From Ignavibacteriales bacterium (GTDB taxonomy: Bacteria; Bacteroidota; Ignavibacteria; Ignavibacteriales; Ignavibacteriaceae): a DNA stretch of 64,000 nt. The notes beneath the pieces are model-generated. The model did not search any database and was not told the DNA's origin. It was given only the letters and a program-made list of their open reading frames with translations. The stretch covers positions 2,211,448-2,275,447 of the forward strand of contig CP054182.1 of NCBI GenBank assembly GCA_015709675.1, in the 5' to 3' direction. This document shows, piece by piece, positions 7,515-16,800 of this stretch (its first letter is position 1; each line of letters starts with the position of its first letter). Both the position numbers and the translations under genes were made by a program.

Positions 7515-8534
7515 ATGAAAAGCAGTGATTACAGCTCCGATGATCTGAGAAGCTGGGTTGATGAAGATTCACCAATACCTTCAGAAGATTTATTTGAAAC
7601 CGCGCGTAACGTAAGAAAACAATACTGCGGAGATAAGATTTATCTGCGAGGGCTTATTGAGATATCAAATCACTGCTCATGCAGCTGCCTTTACTGCGGG
7701 CTCAGGAAATCGAATGATCATCTGACCAGATATATCATGAGCCCCCGGGAGATTGCGGATGCTGCCAGACTGGTTGCTGAATGCGGAATTAAAACAGTGG
7801 TTATGCAGTCCGGTGAAAGTCTCTTGATATCTGCTGAGCTGATTGAGGATTCAATTTTAGCTATTAAAGAACTCGGCGATATAGCAGTAACATTAAGTCT
7901 GGGAGAGAGAGAGTTTACCGATTATGACCGTTGGCTTAAAGCAGGTGCTGACCGCTACTTATTGAAGCATGAAACCGCAAACAGCCATCTTTACCGTAAA
8001 CTGCATCCGGGTGCTTTTTTAGAAGACCGCATAGAACATCTTCGTTATCTTAAATCATCCGGCTTTCAGACTGGCACCGGAAATATTATTGGTATTCCGG
8101 GGCAAAGCTCTGATGATATAGTGGATGATATCCTTCTCTGTGAGGAACTGGAAGCAGATATGATATCCATTTCGCCCTTCATGCCATCCGGAAATACTCC
8201 ATTCGCAAAAGTTCAGCCAGCGGATGCTGACCTGACTCTGCGGGTTATTGCAGCCGCAAGAATATATCTTCGCGATGTCCACATGCCAGCCACAACAGCA
8301 CTCGGCACTCTGATGCCAAAGGGGAGAGAAGCCGGTCTTCATGCGGGAGCTAATGTGGTCATGCCATCGTTTACACCGCTGAAGTATAAAACCGAGTATC
8401 TTATCTATGACAACAAAATCTGCCTGAACGAAGAAGCAAAAAGCTGCATCACCTGTCTTGATCTTACTCTGGCCGCAGCCGGTTATCATATAAGCGGGGA
8501 GCGGGGGGATTCCCCCAAACTTGCTCTCCGGTAA
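7515..8534 (+). CDS. hydE: [FeFe]-hydrogenase maturation radical SAM protein HydE
   Basis: HydE acts on the HydG-made iron-CO-cyanide synthon during assembly of the [2Fe] subcluster. The 339-residue product has the radical-SAM motif CSCSCLYC (Cys54, 58, 61) preceded by GLIEISNH, typical of the HydE/BioB branch. A GxIxGxPGQ-type stretch (GNIIGIPGQSSDD) and SPFMPSGNTPF follow, as in HydE proteins. It lies 11 bases downstream of hydG on the same strand. Together with hydF and the aspartase-like gene this gives the complete HydEFG set, although no hydrogenase structural gene is in the window. Confidence 0.94.
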   Translation: MKSSDYSSDDLRSWVDEDSPIPSEDLFETARNVRKQYCGDKIYLRGLIEISNHCSCSCLYCGLRKSNDHLTRYIMSPREIADAARLVAECGIKTVVMQSGESLLISAELIEDSILAIKELGDIAVTLSLGEREFTDYDRWLKAGADRYLLKHETANSHLYRKLHPGAFLEDRIEHLRYLKSSGFQTGTGNIIGIPGQSSDDIVDDILLCEELEADMISISPFMPSGNTPFAKVQPADADLTLRVIAAARIYLRDVHMPATTALGTLMPKGREAGLHAGANVVMPSFTPLKYKTEYLIYDNKICLNEEAKSCITCLDLTLAAAGYHISGERGDSPKLALR

Positions 8535-8653
8535 AACCGATTCTCTTTTATATCTCACAGCTTTTCCCCATCTTTCGGCTTTATTAATGGAGTTTTATCA
8601 TAGATCTGCTATCTCTCGAAATTATCATTCTGATCGTTCTCATTCTTATTCTG

Positions 8654-9487
8654 GTGGTTATTCACCTGCGGGCGAGATATCTTTACCGGCAGTCTGAGAA
8701 ATATCTGAGAGCATTCCAGCGGGACTGGCGTACGCATCAGTTTGTGGAGTCAGCAACTGAGTTTTACGTCCCTGAAAAAAAGTTTGAAAAAGGTGTGCTG
8801 CTAATTCATGGATTTAGTGCCTCCCCAGATGAGTTCCGCGAACTGAAAAAAGCTCTGAGAGAAGCAGGAATTCCCTATCTCTCCCCCCGGCTGACAGGAT
8901 TCGGACTAAAAACCCCTGTAAAACTGAGGGATGTTGAACCGGAAGACTGGCTTAACGATGCGCTGAATGCATACCGTCAGCTTGCAGCAGTCTGTAATAA
9001 AGTTGATGTGGTTGCGCATTCGATGGGTTCCATGATAGCGCTCCTGCTAACCACAGTATCAGATTTACAAAACGTAATGATAACTGCGCCCTACCTGATG
9101 CCAAAGAAAAAACATCAGAAGTATGTAAATATTCTGCACCGGCCGGTGATGTATCATATCTTCAGGTTGTTCAGGCCGGTGGTAGTTAAGTCGCTGCCGG
9201 AAGAATCAGGAAGAAGGCTGGTCTATCATACCGTTCCTGTGCAGGCAATTGCCGCTTTATGGAAGCTTTCTGCGATCCTTTCTAAGAGCACACTCCAGAT
9301 CAGTTCATTGCACGTCTTCTTTGGCAGTATGGATAATACCATTGAGGAGGAAGAAGCCAGGAAATTTTTTAGCTCTAAATCCCTTTTTCCCCGGTATTAC
9401 ACCTATAAGGAAAGCGGGCATAATATCCTTGAGGACAGGGAGTCAGAAGAAGTGGTAAAACAGATAATGGGTATTATCAGGGGGTGA
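8654..9487 (+). CDS. Alpha/beta hydrolase (esterase/lipase-like), probably membrane-anchored
   Basis: The fold is indicated by VLLIHGFSASPDEF (oxyanion-hole HG), the nucleophile elbow AHSMGS (Ser as nucleophile), and a late FFGSMDNTIEEE...SGHNILED stretch that would supply the acid and the catalytic His. This resembles carboxylesterases and monoacylglycerol lipases; the substrate is unknown. The start is problematic. GTG 8654 gives 277 residues, but the frame is open back to 8588 and the extra codons encode a strongly hydrophobic helix (SLEIIILIVLILILVV). GGAG at 8589-8592 sits seven bases before an in-frame ATA at 8600. The real protein may therefore start further upstream, at a non-standard codon, and be membrane-anchored. 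Confidence 0.8.
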   Translation: MVIHLRARYLYRQSEKYLRAFQRDWRTHQFVESATEFYVPEKKFEKGVLLIHGFSASPDEFRELKKALREAGIPYLSPRLTGFGLKTPVKLRDVEPEDWLNDALNAYRQLAAVCNKVDVVAHSMGSMIALLLTTVSDLQNVMITAPYLMPKKKHQKYVNILHRPVMYHIFRLFRPVVVKSLPEESGRRLVYHTVPVQAIAALWKLSAILSKSTLQISSLHVFFGSMDNTIEEEEARKFFSSKSLFPRYYTYKESGHNILEDRESEEVVKQIMGIIRG

Positions 9488-9602
9488 CCGTCATAGGTAC
9501 TTTTTTACCCGTAATGCCGTAAAGAAAATAATAAGTAATTTAACTTTTACTGCACGTTGGGGGATTATTCATTTGCTATTTTCAAAAATCACGATATTCA
9601 GG

Positions 9603-9632
9603 TTGACCGGATTTTCAATCTTCTTATATTTG
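9603..9632 (+). promoter_or_regulatory. Bacteroidota-type promoter for the AbiEii-like toxin-antitoxin pair
   Basis: TTG at 9603-9605, a 19-base spacer, then TATATTTG at 9625-9632, which matches the TAnnTTTG -7 consensus exactly. The predicted start codon of the antitoxin-like gene is about 20 bases downstream. This was a pattern match by eye only. Confidence 0.5.
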
Positions 9633-9651
9633 TACAAAAAAAGAGTTCAAT

Positions 9652-9957
9652 TTGCAACCCCAGGAAAAAAGGCAGTTATTCAAACAAATAATGTGGGATT
9701 ATAACATTCCTCCTGAAGCGATTGAAGATGTGTTTGCCGGAAAGAGAAAAACGGCAGGGCACTATACCGAGGAAACCCTCTTCATTAAACTTCTGGAATC
9801 ATATTCCTGGTACACAATAATTAACCTGTTGGGGCTCGAAAAAATTAACATACTCCTCACCCAGAAAGTGATTCAAAGACTAAGAACACCGGAACTGCGA
9901 AGACAATATGAATATGTCAGAGAAAGATTACAAGAGCATTTACCTGCTCCAGGATAA
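9652..9957 (+). CDS. Putative antitoxin-like protein upstream of an AbiEii-type toxin (DUF6922-like)
   Basis: The 101-residue product contains FKQIMWDYNIPPEAIEDVF, then LLESYSWYTIINLLG and a C-terminal LRRQYEYVRERLQ helix. From memory this resembles small proteins often encoded directly upstream of AbiEii/DUF1814 nucleotidyltransferases, which I take to be their antitoxin partners; a profile search was not possible. The best start is TTG 9652; no ATG is available near the conserved region. The end overlaps the original start (ATG 9914) of the toxin frame by 44 bases. Unlike the toxin, this gene looks intact. Confidence 0.6.
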   Translation: MQPQEKRQLFKQIMWDYNIPPEAIEDVFAGKRKTAGHYTEETLFIKLLESYSWYTIINLLGLEKINILLTQKVIQRLRTPELRRQYEYVRERLQEHLPAPG

Positions 9958-10615
9958 ATTTCTGAATTGATGGAAAGATCAGAATCTGCCTTTTTATTTG
10001 ACTGGTGGCACGGCATTAGGCCGCTTTTATCTGAAGCACCGTTTCAGTGAATATCTTGATTTTTTTGCGAATGAAGATCCGGAATTTAAGAGGCATATTG
10101 AATTTATCAGAAAATCTCTGAACTCCGGTTTTAGTTTGAAGTCAGAGGTGACGGTTTTTACCAATGATTTTTGCAGGTTTTTTATTACTGAAGGGGAAAT
10201 TTCCTTAAAAATCGAGTTTGTAAATGATGTTTCTGCTCGAGTGGGTATTCCTGTCAGGTATCAATTTGGATTACTTGATACCCCTCTTAATATCCTTTCT
10301 AATAAAATTACAGCAATTCTGGGCAGGGATGAACCGAAGGATATCTTCGACCTTGTTTCGTTGTCTCATAATTTTTCGTTTACCTGGGAGGCAGTATTTC
10401 AGATTGCAAAATCAAAGGCACTTATTAACGAGATTGATTTTTCTCAAAGAATCCGCTCATTTCCTGTGAATTTGCTCGCTTCTGCCAATTGGTTGATGCA
10501 GCCAATTCAGGAGGAAAAATTTGAGAGATATTTGAAACAAATTGCAGGGGAAGTTATTTTAGGGGGCGAAAATTCACTGGGATCAGGTAAACCACCGATT
10601 AGTCTGGCGAAATAG
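9914..10615 (+). pseudogene. AbiEii/AbiGii-type nucleotidyltransferase toxin, broken by an in-frame TGA and lacking a catalytic Asp
   Basis: The family is recognised from FYLTGGTALGRFYLKHR followed by SEYLDFF and, later, DEPKDIFDL, the landmarks of AbiEii/DUF1814 toxins. The frame begins at ATG 9914 (MSEKDYKSIYLLQDKFLN), is stopped by TGA at 9968-9970, and resumes as WKDQNLPFYLTGG. The only start after the stop, TTG 9998, cuts into the first conserved motif. The family's catalytic pair is normally D-L-D in SEDLDFF; here the first Asp is Tyr (SEYLDFF). Two separate inactivating changes suggest a dead toxin, while its upstream partner is intact. Alternatives are a sequencing error at the TGA or a restart product of 205 residues. 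Confidence 0.75.
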
Positions 10616-10773
10616 CTGATTTCAAAATCACGCAATTTTCAATTATTCCAATAACCCCCTCCGTTTACCTTATTCTTCAATTCTAATTTCTTAATATTTT
10701 CCCCTGCTTACGGAACTTATCAGCTGACTGAACCGTTTATCCTAAATATGAACAATTAGCCATATTTTGACTT

Positions 10774-10802
10774 TTTGTTCTATTAACGAATTCTTAGTTT
10801 TG
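10774..10802 (+). promoter_or_regulatory. Promoter of the tetR-RND efflux operon
   Basis: TTTG at 10774-10777, a 17-base spacer, and TAGTTTTG at 10795-10802, an exact TAnnTTTG match. The spacer is two bases shorter than the usual 19. The -7 box is followed at once by the palindrome at 10807-10820, so a bound repressor would cover the transcription start. Confidence 0.5.
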
Positions 10803-10806
10803 TAAC

Positions 10807-10820
10807 TGACTAATCAGTCA
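10807..10820. promoter_or_regulatory. Palindromic operator, probably for the TetR-family repressor
   Basis: TGACT-AATC-AGTCA has perfect 5-base arms and 4 central bases. It lies between the -7 box and the tetR start codon at 10828, and no Shine-Dalgarno sequence is visible in the remaining gap. The position fits autorepression by the adjacent TetR protein, with control of the whole efflux operon. Confidence 0.6.
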
Positions 10821-10827
10821 TTATTTT

Positions 10828-11469
10828 ATGGATGAACATTTAAGCAGAAAAGAAAAAGAACGCATTTTCAGGAGAAATGAAATCCTGACAGCTTCAGCGT
10901 TTCACTTTTCCCGGAAGGGATTTGCCAAAACCACGATTGACGAGATTTCTGAGAGCGCGGAGTTTGGCAAGGGTACGATTTATAACTATTTCTCCAATAA
11001 GGAAGAGATTTATAAGTCCATAGTGGAAGAGATGCTGGAAGGAAATTTGGCACTTCTGGAAGATGCTGCCGGAAAATCTGCGGACGATCTGGAACAATTC
11101 CTTTCAAACTACACCACAGCACTTTTTAAATTCTGTTTTTCCCGTCAGGACAGTTTCAAACTGCTGATCAAGGAACTGGCACGAATGGACAGTGAGACTG
11201 TCCAGATAGACCGGAGCCGGCTGAGGGAAATTATGGAAAAAATGTTTACCCTGCTGAATACTGTTTTTGCCAAAGCAGTTGATGAGGGTAAAATTCAGGA
11301 TTTCAAACCCGAAGAATTAACCATGTACTTTAATCACTTTATCTATCCGGCGCTCTCAGCTCAGATTCACTGCCCTGTGCAGTATGGGGCTCAGGAAGAG
11401 CAGCCGCTGCGGGTACTCAGGATTTTTCTTCGCGGTATATACAGCAATTCAAATGGAGCACACTCTTGA
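10828..11469 (+). CDS. TetR/AcrR-family transcriptional repressor of the efflux operon
   Basis: The 213-residue product has a typical N-terminal TetR helix-turn-helix (about residues 10-56): ILTASAFHFSRKGFAKTTID, then GKGTIYNYFSNKEEIY. The C-terminal part is the variable ligand-binding and dimerisation domain. It is the first gene of a four-gene operon and its last four bases overlap the start of the TolC-like gene. The palindrome at 10807-10820 in its own promoter suggests it represses itself and the pump until an efflux substrate binds. The ligand cannot be predicted from the sequence. Confidence 0.9.
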   Translation: MDEHLSRKEKERIFRRNEILTASAFHFSRKGFAKTTIDEISESAEFGKGTIYNYFSNKEEIYKSIVEEMLEGNLALLEDAAGKSADDLEQFLSNYTTALFKFCFSRQDSFKLLIKELARMDSETVQIDRSRLREIMEKMFTLLNTVFAKAVDEGKIQDFKPEELTMYFNHFIYPALSAQIHCPVQYGAQEEQPLRVLRIFLRGIYSNSNGAHS

Positions 11470-12785
11470 AAACAATCATTTTTGCAGGACTGATGATCTT
11501 TTCAGTCAGCGCTCAGGTACTTTCACCAAAGGATACCCTGGAACTTTCTCTGGCCAGGACAATTGAACTGGCCATGAAAAACAATAACGATCTTCGTATA
11601 TCCAAAATCAATTCAGAAATCGCGGATGAAAAGGTGAACGAGGCCTGGGGAAGCGCTCTTTACCCGGATATCAGCGGTTCGGTTAACTACAGGAAAGCTC
11701 TGAAAAGGGGAGTCTTTAATATTGAGACACCATTCTTCAGCGGAACATTTCCTGTTGGCACTGACCACACGATGACCGCCAGCGTGAATGTGGAGCAGAC
11801 GTTATTTTCCGGAGCGGCATTTATCGCAATCCGGATTGCAAAGTCATATTCTGAAATCGCCGGTAAATTTTATCTATCAGCCAAGAATGAACTGAAGGTA
11901 AAAGTTAAGGAAGCATATTATTCACACCTGCTTGCCAAAGAGGTTGTGAATCTTACCAAACAGAATCTCACACTCGCTGAAGACAATCTGAAGAATACTC
12001 AGTCACTTTACCGCGCGGGAATGATATCTGAATATGATCTCGTAAGAGCAGGCGTGCAGGTTCAGAACATGATTCCGGAACTGCAGGCAGCCGAGCATGC
12101 ATTAAGCATGAGTGAGAATTTTATTAAGCTTCTCACAGGAATTCCATTTGAGGAAGCAATCAGCATCAGGGATTCATTGGTTTTCTCAGATCAGAAACTT
12201 GAAGAGTTTGACGGATATTTTGAAAGAGTAATCAAAATGAATCCATATCTGAACGGTCTGGAACTTGATACCCGTATGAAGGATGATGTGGTAACTGCCC
12301 GGTTTGCTCAGCACTTCCCGACTCTTACAGCAACAGGTGGATGGCAGACTGAAGCACAGGAAAATAACGGAAGGGCATTTGCTGACTGGAGATATAATGC
12401 ATCTTCTTTTATTGGAATAAATCTTCGTGTCCCTATCTTCAAAGGATTTCAGACTTCTGCTGTTGTTGAGCAGGCAAAGCTTGATCATCAGATGGCAATT
12501 GAAACCTATGAAAAAACCAAGAAGCAGCTGGGTAATCAGCTTCTCGATCTTCTTGGTACCATTGAAAAAGATAAACAGAGAATCAGCGCCTATAGCGCTA
12601 CAATCAATCAGGCGGACCTGGCATATTCCATCGCTCAGAAGAGATTCAGCAGCGGGTTAAGCACACAGCTTGAAGTTCTGGATGCAATGGTCTCCCTGAC
12701 CCGTTCAAAGGTTAATTACCTCACCGCTTTGTATGATTATTACATCTCTAACGCAAAATTAGAACAACTCATAGCCAAAGATTAA
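11466..12785 (+). CDS. TolC-family outer membrane efflux channel
   Basis: The 439-residue product begins with a signal peptide (KTIIFAGLMIFSVSA) and has the two-repeat TolC layout: long helical hairpins around residues 100-210 and 320-439, with an 'LYRAGMISEYDLVRA' segment and its C-terminal counterpart 'RFSSGLSTQLEVLDA'. These repeated motifs mark outer membrane factors. The start is TTG 11466, overlapping the tetR stop as TTGA and implying translational coupling. With the next two genes it completes a tripartite pump spanning inner membrane, periplasm and outer membrane. Confidence 0.92.
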   Translation: MKTIIFAGLMIFSVSAQVLSPKDTLELSLARTIELAMKNNNDLRISKINSEIADEKVNEAWGSALYPDISGSVNYRKALKRGVFNIETPFFSGTFPVGTDHTMTASVNVEQTLFSGAAFIAIRIAKSYSEIAGKFYLSAKNELKVKVKEAYYSHLLAKEVVNLTKQNLTLAEDNLKNTQSLYRAGMISEYDLVRAGVQVQNMIPELQAAEHALSMSENFIKLLTGIPFEEAISIRDSLVFSDQKLEEFDGYFERVIKMNPYLNGLELDTRMKDDVVTARFAQHFPTLTATGGWQTEAQENNGRAFADWRYNASSFIGINLRVPIFKGFQTSAVVEQAKLDHQMAIETYEKTKKQLGNQLLDLLGTIEKDKQRISAYSATINQADLAYSIAQKRFSSGLSTQLEVLDAMVSLTRSKVNYLTALYDYYISNAKLEQLIAKD

Positions 12786-12805
12786 GTTTAAAACAGGAAA
12801 TACTA

Positions 12806-13855
12806 ATGAAACAGTCATTTAAATTATATCTGCTTGCTTTTATAGCAGTATCAGCTCTCCTTGTTACAGGATGCGGAGACTCAAAAGCCAATCCGGATGA
12901 GGCAAAGTCAAACGAGAAATTCGCTCTGGTTAAAACCGCGCGGTTCGCTTATCAGGATTACGTTGATAATATTACAGTACTTGGCGTAGTGAAAGCGTCA
13001 AAAACAGCTAATATATCCGCCGAAGAAGGGGGCAAGATCGTCCGCTTCAGCAAAACAAAAGGAGACTTTGTTCAGCAGGGTGATATTATTGCCGAAATTG
13101 ACAATATGCTCCTGAAGAGTAATATGGATGCAGCAAAAGCACAGTATGATCTCGCTGAGGTGAATTTTGTGAAACTTGAAAAAGTTTATAAGGAAAATGC
13201 AAGCAGTGAACTTTCATACTTACAGGCAAAATATCAGCGTGATGCTGCTAGGGCGCAATATGAACTGATTAAAGCGCGTTTTGAAAAAACCTATGTACGT
13301 GCTCCGTTTTCTGGATTTATCGAAAATAAATTCAGTGAAATCGGCGAAGTTGTTGCTCCTGGACAGACGCTTGTTGTACTTGTTAATTCCTCTGAAGTCA
13401 AAATTTCTGTCGGAGTGCCTGAAAACTACGTTAACAGAATTAAACAGGGCGACCGAGTTAAGGTCCGCTTTAAGGATCTTGACAACAAGGAATATACTTC
13501 GCGTGTCAGCTTTGTAGGCCGCACGATAAATACGGCAAACAGAACGTTTAATGTGGAAATTGAACTTTCCAATCAGGGTAATCTCATTAAACCGGAATTA
13601 AACGCTGAAGTATTCATAGAGCAGGGTACATTTGTTAAAACCATTACTGTTCCTGAAAATATTCTGCTGAAAACTGATGCAGGCTACGTTGCTTTTGTTG
13701 AAAATAATGGAAGAGCTGAACAGAGAGTTGTTGAACTGCTGGGCCGCTTTGACAACAAAGCTGCCATCAAAAGCGGACTGACTGATACAGATAATGTGAT
13801 CATTGTCGGATATCAGAGCATTGTGCCGGGTGAAAAAGTAAAAGTAATGAACTGA
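12806..13855 (+). CDS. RND-pump periplasmic adaptor (membrane fusion) lipoprotein
   Basis: The 349-residue product has a lipoprotein signal (ALLVTGCGDS, lipid-modified Cys at about residue 23), so it is anchored in a membrane and faces the periplasm. The order is standard: a half-lipoyl segment, a helical hairpin (about residues 105-160), the returning lipoyl motif VRAPFSGFIENKFSEIGEVV, then a beta-barrel and a membrane-proximal domain. The adaptor links the inner-membrane pump to the TolC-like channel. It sits 20 bases after the channel gene and 19 bases before the pump gene. Confidence 0.92.
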   Translation: MKQSFKLYLLAFIAVSALLVTGCGDSKANPDEAKSNEKFALVKTARFAYQDYVDNITVLGVVKASKTANISAEEGGKIVRFSKTKGDFVQQGDIIAEIDNMLLKSNMDAAKAQYDLAEVNFVKLEKVYKENASSELSYLQAKYQRDAARAQYELIKARFEKTYVRAPFSGFIENKFSEIGEVVAPGQTLVVLVNSSEVKISVGVPENYVNRIKQGDRVKVRFKDLDNKEYTSRVSFVGRTINTANRTFNVEIELSNQGNLIKPELNAEVFIEQGTFVKTITVPENILLKTDAGYVAFVENNGRAEQRVVELLGRFDNKAAIKSGLTDTDNVIIVGYQSIVPGEKVKVMN

Positions 13856-13874
13856 TTAAGCGGAAAATACTTTT

Positions 13875-16800
13875 ATGAAATTAACTGATATTGCAATTGA
13901 CAATAAGACGAGCGTTGCGATCTTGTCAATCATCATTATTATCCTTGGTATTACCGCTTATGTCGGACTGCCAAGAGAATCAGCGCCCGATATCTCTATC
14001 CCGCTGGTTATTGTCTCAACGCCCTACCCGGGTGTATCACCCGAGGATATTGAAACCCTTATTACACAGCCGATTGAAAAGGAAATCAACGCAATTGGTG
14101 AGGTAAAATCCATTGAATCCTCTTCATTTGAAGGATATTCTCTGGTCAGAGTTGAATTTCAGAGCGGTTATGATATTGACGAGGCTCTGCGTAAAGTAAG
14201 GGAAAAGGTTGATAAGGCAAGACCTAAACTTCCGCCTGACGCAGAAGAACCTGAAGTAGTAGAAATAAACTTCTCAGAGTTCCCGATTCTGGTGATAGAT
14301 ATATCAGGACCGATCGGACTGGTGAAGCTGAAAGATATTGCCGAAGATCTGAAAGATGAATTCGAAAAGGTTGACGGAGTTCTTGAAGTTAAGGTGAGCG
14401 GTGGTATGGAGAGGGAGGTTAAAGTGGATGTTGATGTGCAGAAACTTCAGCACTATAATATTCGTTTTGACGATATCAACCGTGCTATTGCGGACGAAAA
14501 CAAAACAATCCCCGGCGGCTCCATTGATGTAAACCAGACAAGTTTTCTTGTAAGAATACCAGGAGAATTCAGCAAACCGTATATTATTGAAAACCTTATC
14601 GTTAAGGTAAAAGATGGTATGCCGATATATCTCCGTGATGTTGCTGAGGTAACCTATTCGTTTAAGGAAAGAACGACGTATGCCCGTCTGAACAGTAATG
14701 ATGCTGTTTCAATTTCTATTTCGAAGCGTGTGGGCGAAAACATCATCCGTATTGCCGATGAGATTAAAGAAAAACTCGCTGAAAAAAGGGAACTGCTTCC
14801 TGATGATGTTAAGTTCAGCATCACTTCTGACCAGTCAGAAGAAATTGATCTGCAGGTTAAAGATCTCGAGAATAATATTTTCTCAGGTCTTGTTCTGGTA
14901 ATCGGTGTGTTGTTCTTCTTCCTCGGTTTCAGAAATGCATTATTCGTTTCTGCTGCAATTCCTTTCAGCATGCTTATTTCATTTTTTGTTCTGCAGCTGA
15001 TGGGTGTGACACTCAACTTTGTTGTGCTCTTTGCGCTCATACTTGCGCTGGGTATGCTTGTGGATAACGCGATAGTTATCATAGAAAATATCTATCGCTT
15101 TCTTGAGGAGGGAAGTGATCTGATAACCGCTGCTAAAAAAGCCACTGGTGAAGTAGCATGGCCGGTTATTACTTCTACCTTCACTACCGTTGCAGCTTTT
15201 ATGCCTCTGCTTTTCTGGCCGGGTATTGTGGGTGATTTTATGTTCTATATCCCTTCTGTACTTATTATTACGCTTCTTTCTTCATTGTTTGTTGCACTGG
15301 TAATCAATCCGGTTATTGCGGCTCAGTTTATGAAACTGGAAGAACAAAAAGCTCCAAAGGGATTATTTGGCAAGATTCTGATGCCTTTCCACAAGTCAAC
15401 GGTATTTTTTCAGAATACACTTCTTCCCAAGACGATCGGTTTGTATGAAAGAACTCTCCGGTACGCCGTTGGTTCACCCAGAGATATCCACAGGAAAATC
15501 AATAAACGCAACTGGTACGGTGTTCTTTCCTTTTTTCTGATATTTGTTCTGGAAGGCGTTCTGGCAGCGTTTGCTCCAATCTGGGTTGAGCTTATTGTTA
15601 CAGCACTTGCTATTGGTTTCACTGTCTGGATATTTACCAATACAAAGCTGCGCTTTGTGTTTGCTTCGCTTCTTACTCTGGTGTTCTTTACCCAGCTTTA
15701 CGGAGCAATGAATCTGGGAGTAGAGTTTTTCCCGACTACCCAGCCGCAGAGAATCTATGTGAATGTTGAGACTCCTTCCGGTACTAATATCGAGGAGACT
15801 AACATTATTACAAAAGAAGTTGAAGAGCGCCTGTTAGGGAGAGATTTCAGCGATGTTGATGATATATCAGTTGTTGTTGGATCTTCAACTAATCCTTTTG
15901 ACGCGGGGAGTTCAACCCCTAATAAATCCACAACGACCGTCCAGTTTGCTGACTATGCCGATCGTGATACCAGTTCTATTGAAATATCTGAAATGATCAG
16001 GGAGATGGTTTCAGACATTCCAGGTGCTGAAATCTCTATTGTTCAGCAGGAAAACGGACCTCCGGTCGGAAAGCCGGTGAATATTGAAATCAGCGGTGAT
16101 GATTTTACACGTCTCGGACAGCTTGCAGAGGGCGTTATTGAATATATAAAAGATGTTCCCGGACTGGTTGATCTGAAGGATAACTTTGATGCCGGGAAAC
16201 CTGAACTGCGTATTGAGGTTGACCGTGAAAAAGCAGCTCTTTACGGGCTGAATACCACTCTTATTGCTAATTTTATCCGTACTGCAATTAATGGTACCAC
16301 GCCTTCCAAATACCGCGTTAAGGAGGACGAGTATGATATCACCGTCCGCCTGAGAAAGGACCAAAGGGAATCGGTTGATGCACTAAAGAATCTGAAAATT
16401 ATTTACAATAATGATCAGGGAAAAACATTAAGCGTTCCGTTAATCAGTGTGGCGACAATTACAACGGATAAAGGTCCGGGAGCAATCAGGAGAAAAGACC
16501 TTGACCGCGTGGTTACAATAACCGGTGAAGCGCTTGAAGGGGAGAATCCGAATGATGTTCTGCAGAGAGTTAAAGACCGTCTGAATGGTTACCAGCTTCC
16601 TCAGGGTTACACGATGGAATTTACCGGACAGAGCAAAGAGCAGGAAGAGGCTGCGGCATTCCTTGGCAAAGCATTTCTGATAGCTATTCTGATGATCTTC
16701 CTTATCCTGGTGATTCAGTTTGACTCCCTTAACCAGCCGCTTATAATCATGTCGGCTGTGATTATTTCACTGGTGGGGGTCTTCCTCGGACTGATTACCT

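Noticed and set aside
9968-9970. TGA in the AbiEii-like gene as a selenocysteine codon
   Set aside because: No SECIS-like hairpin was seen directly downstream and the family has no Cys or Sec at this position.
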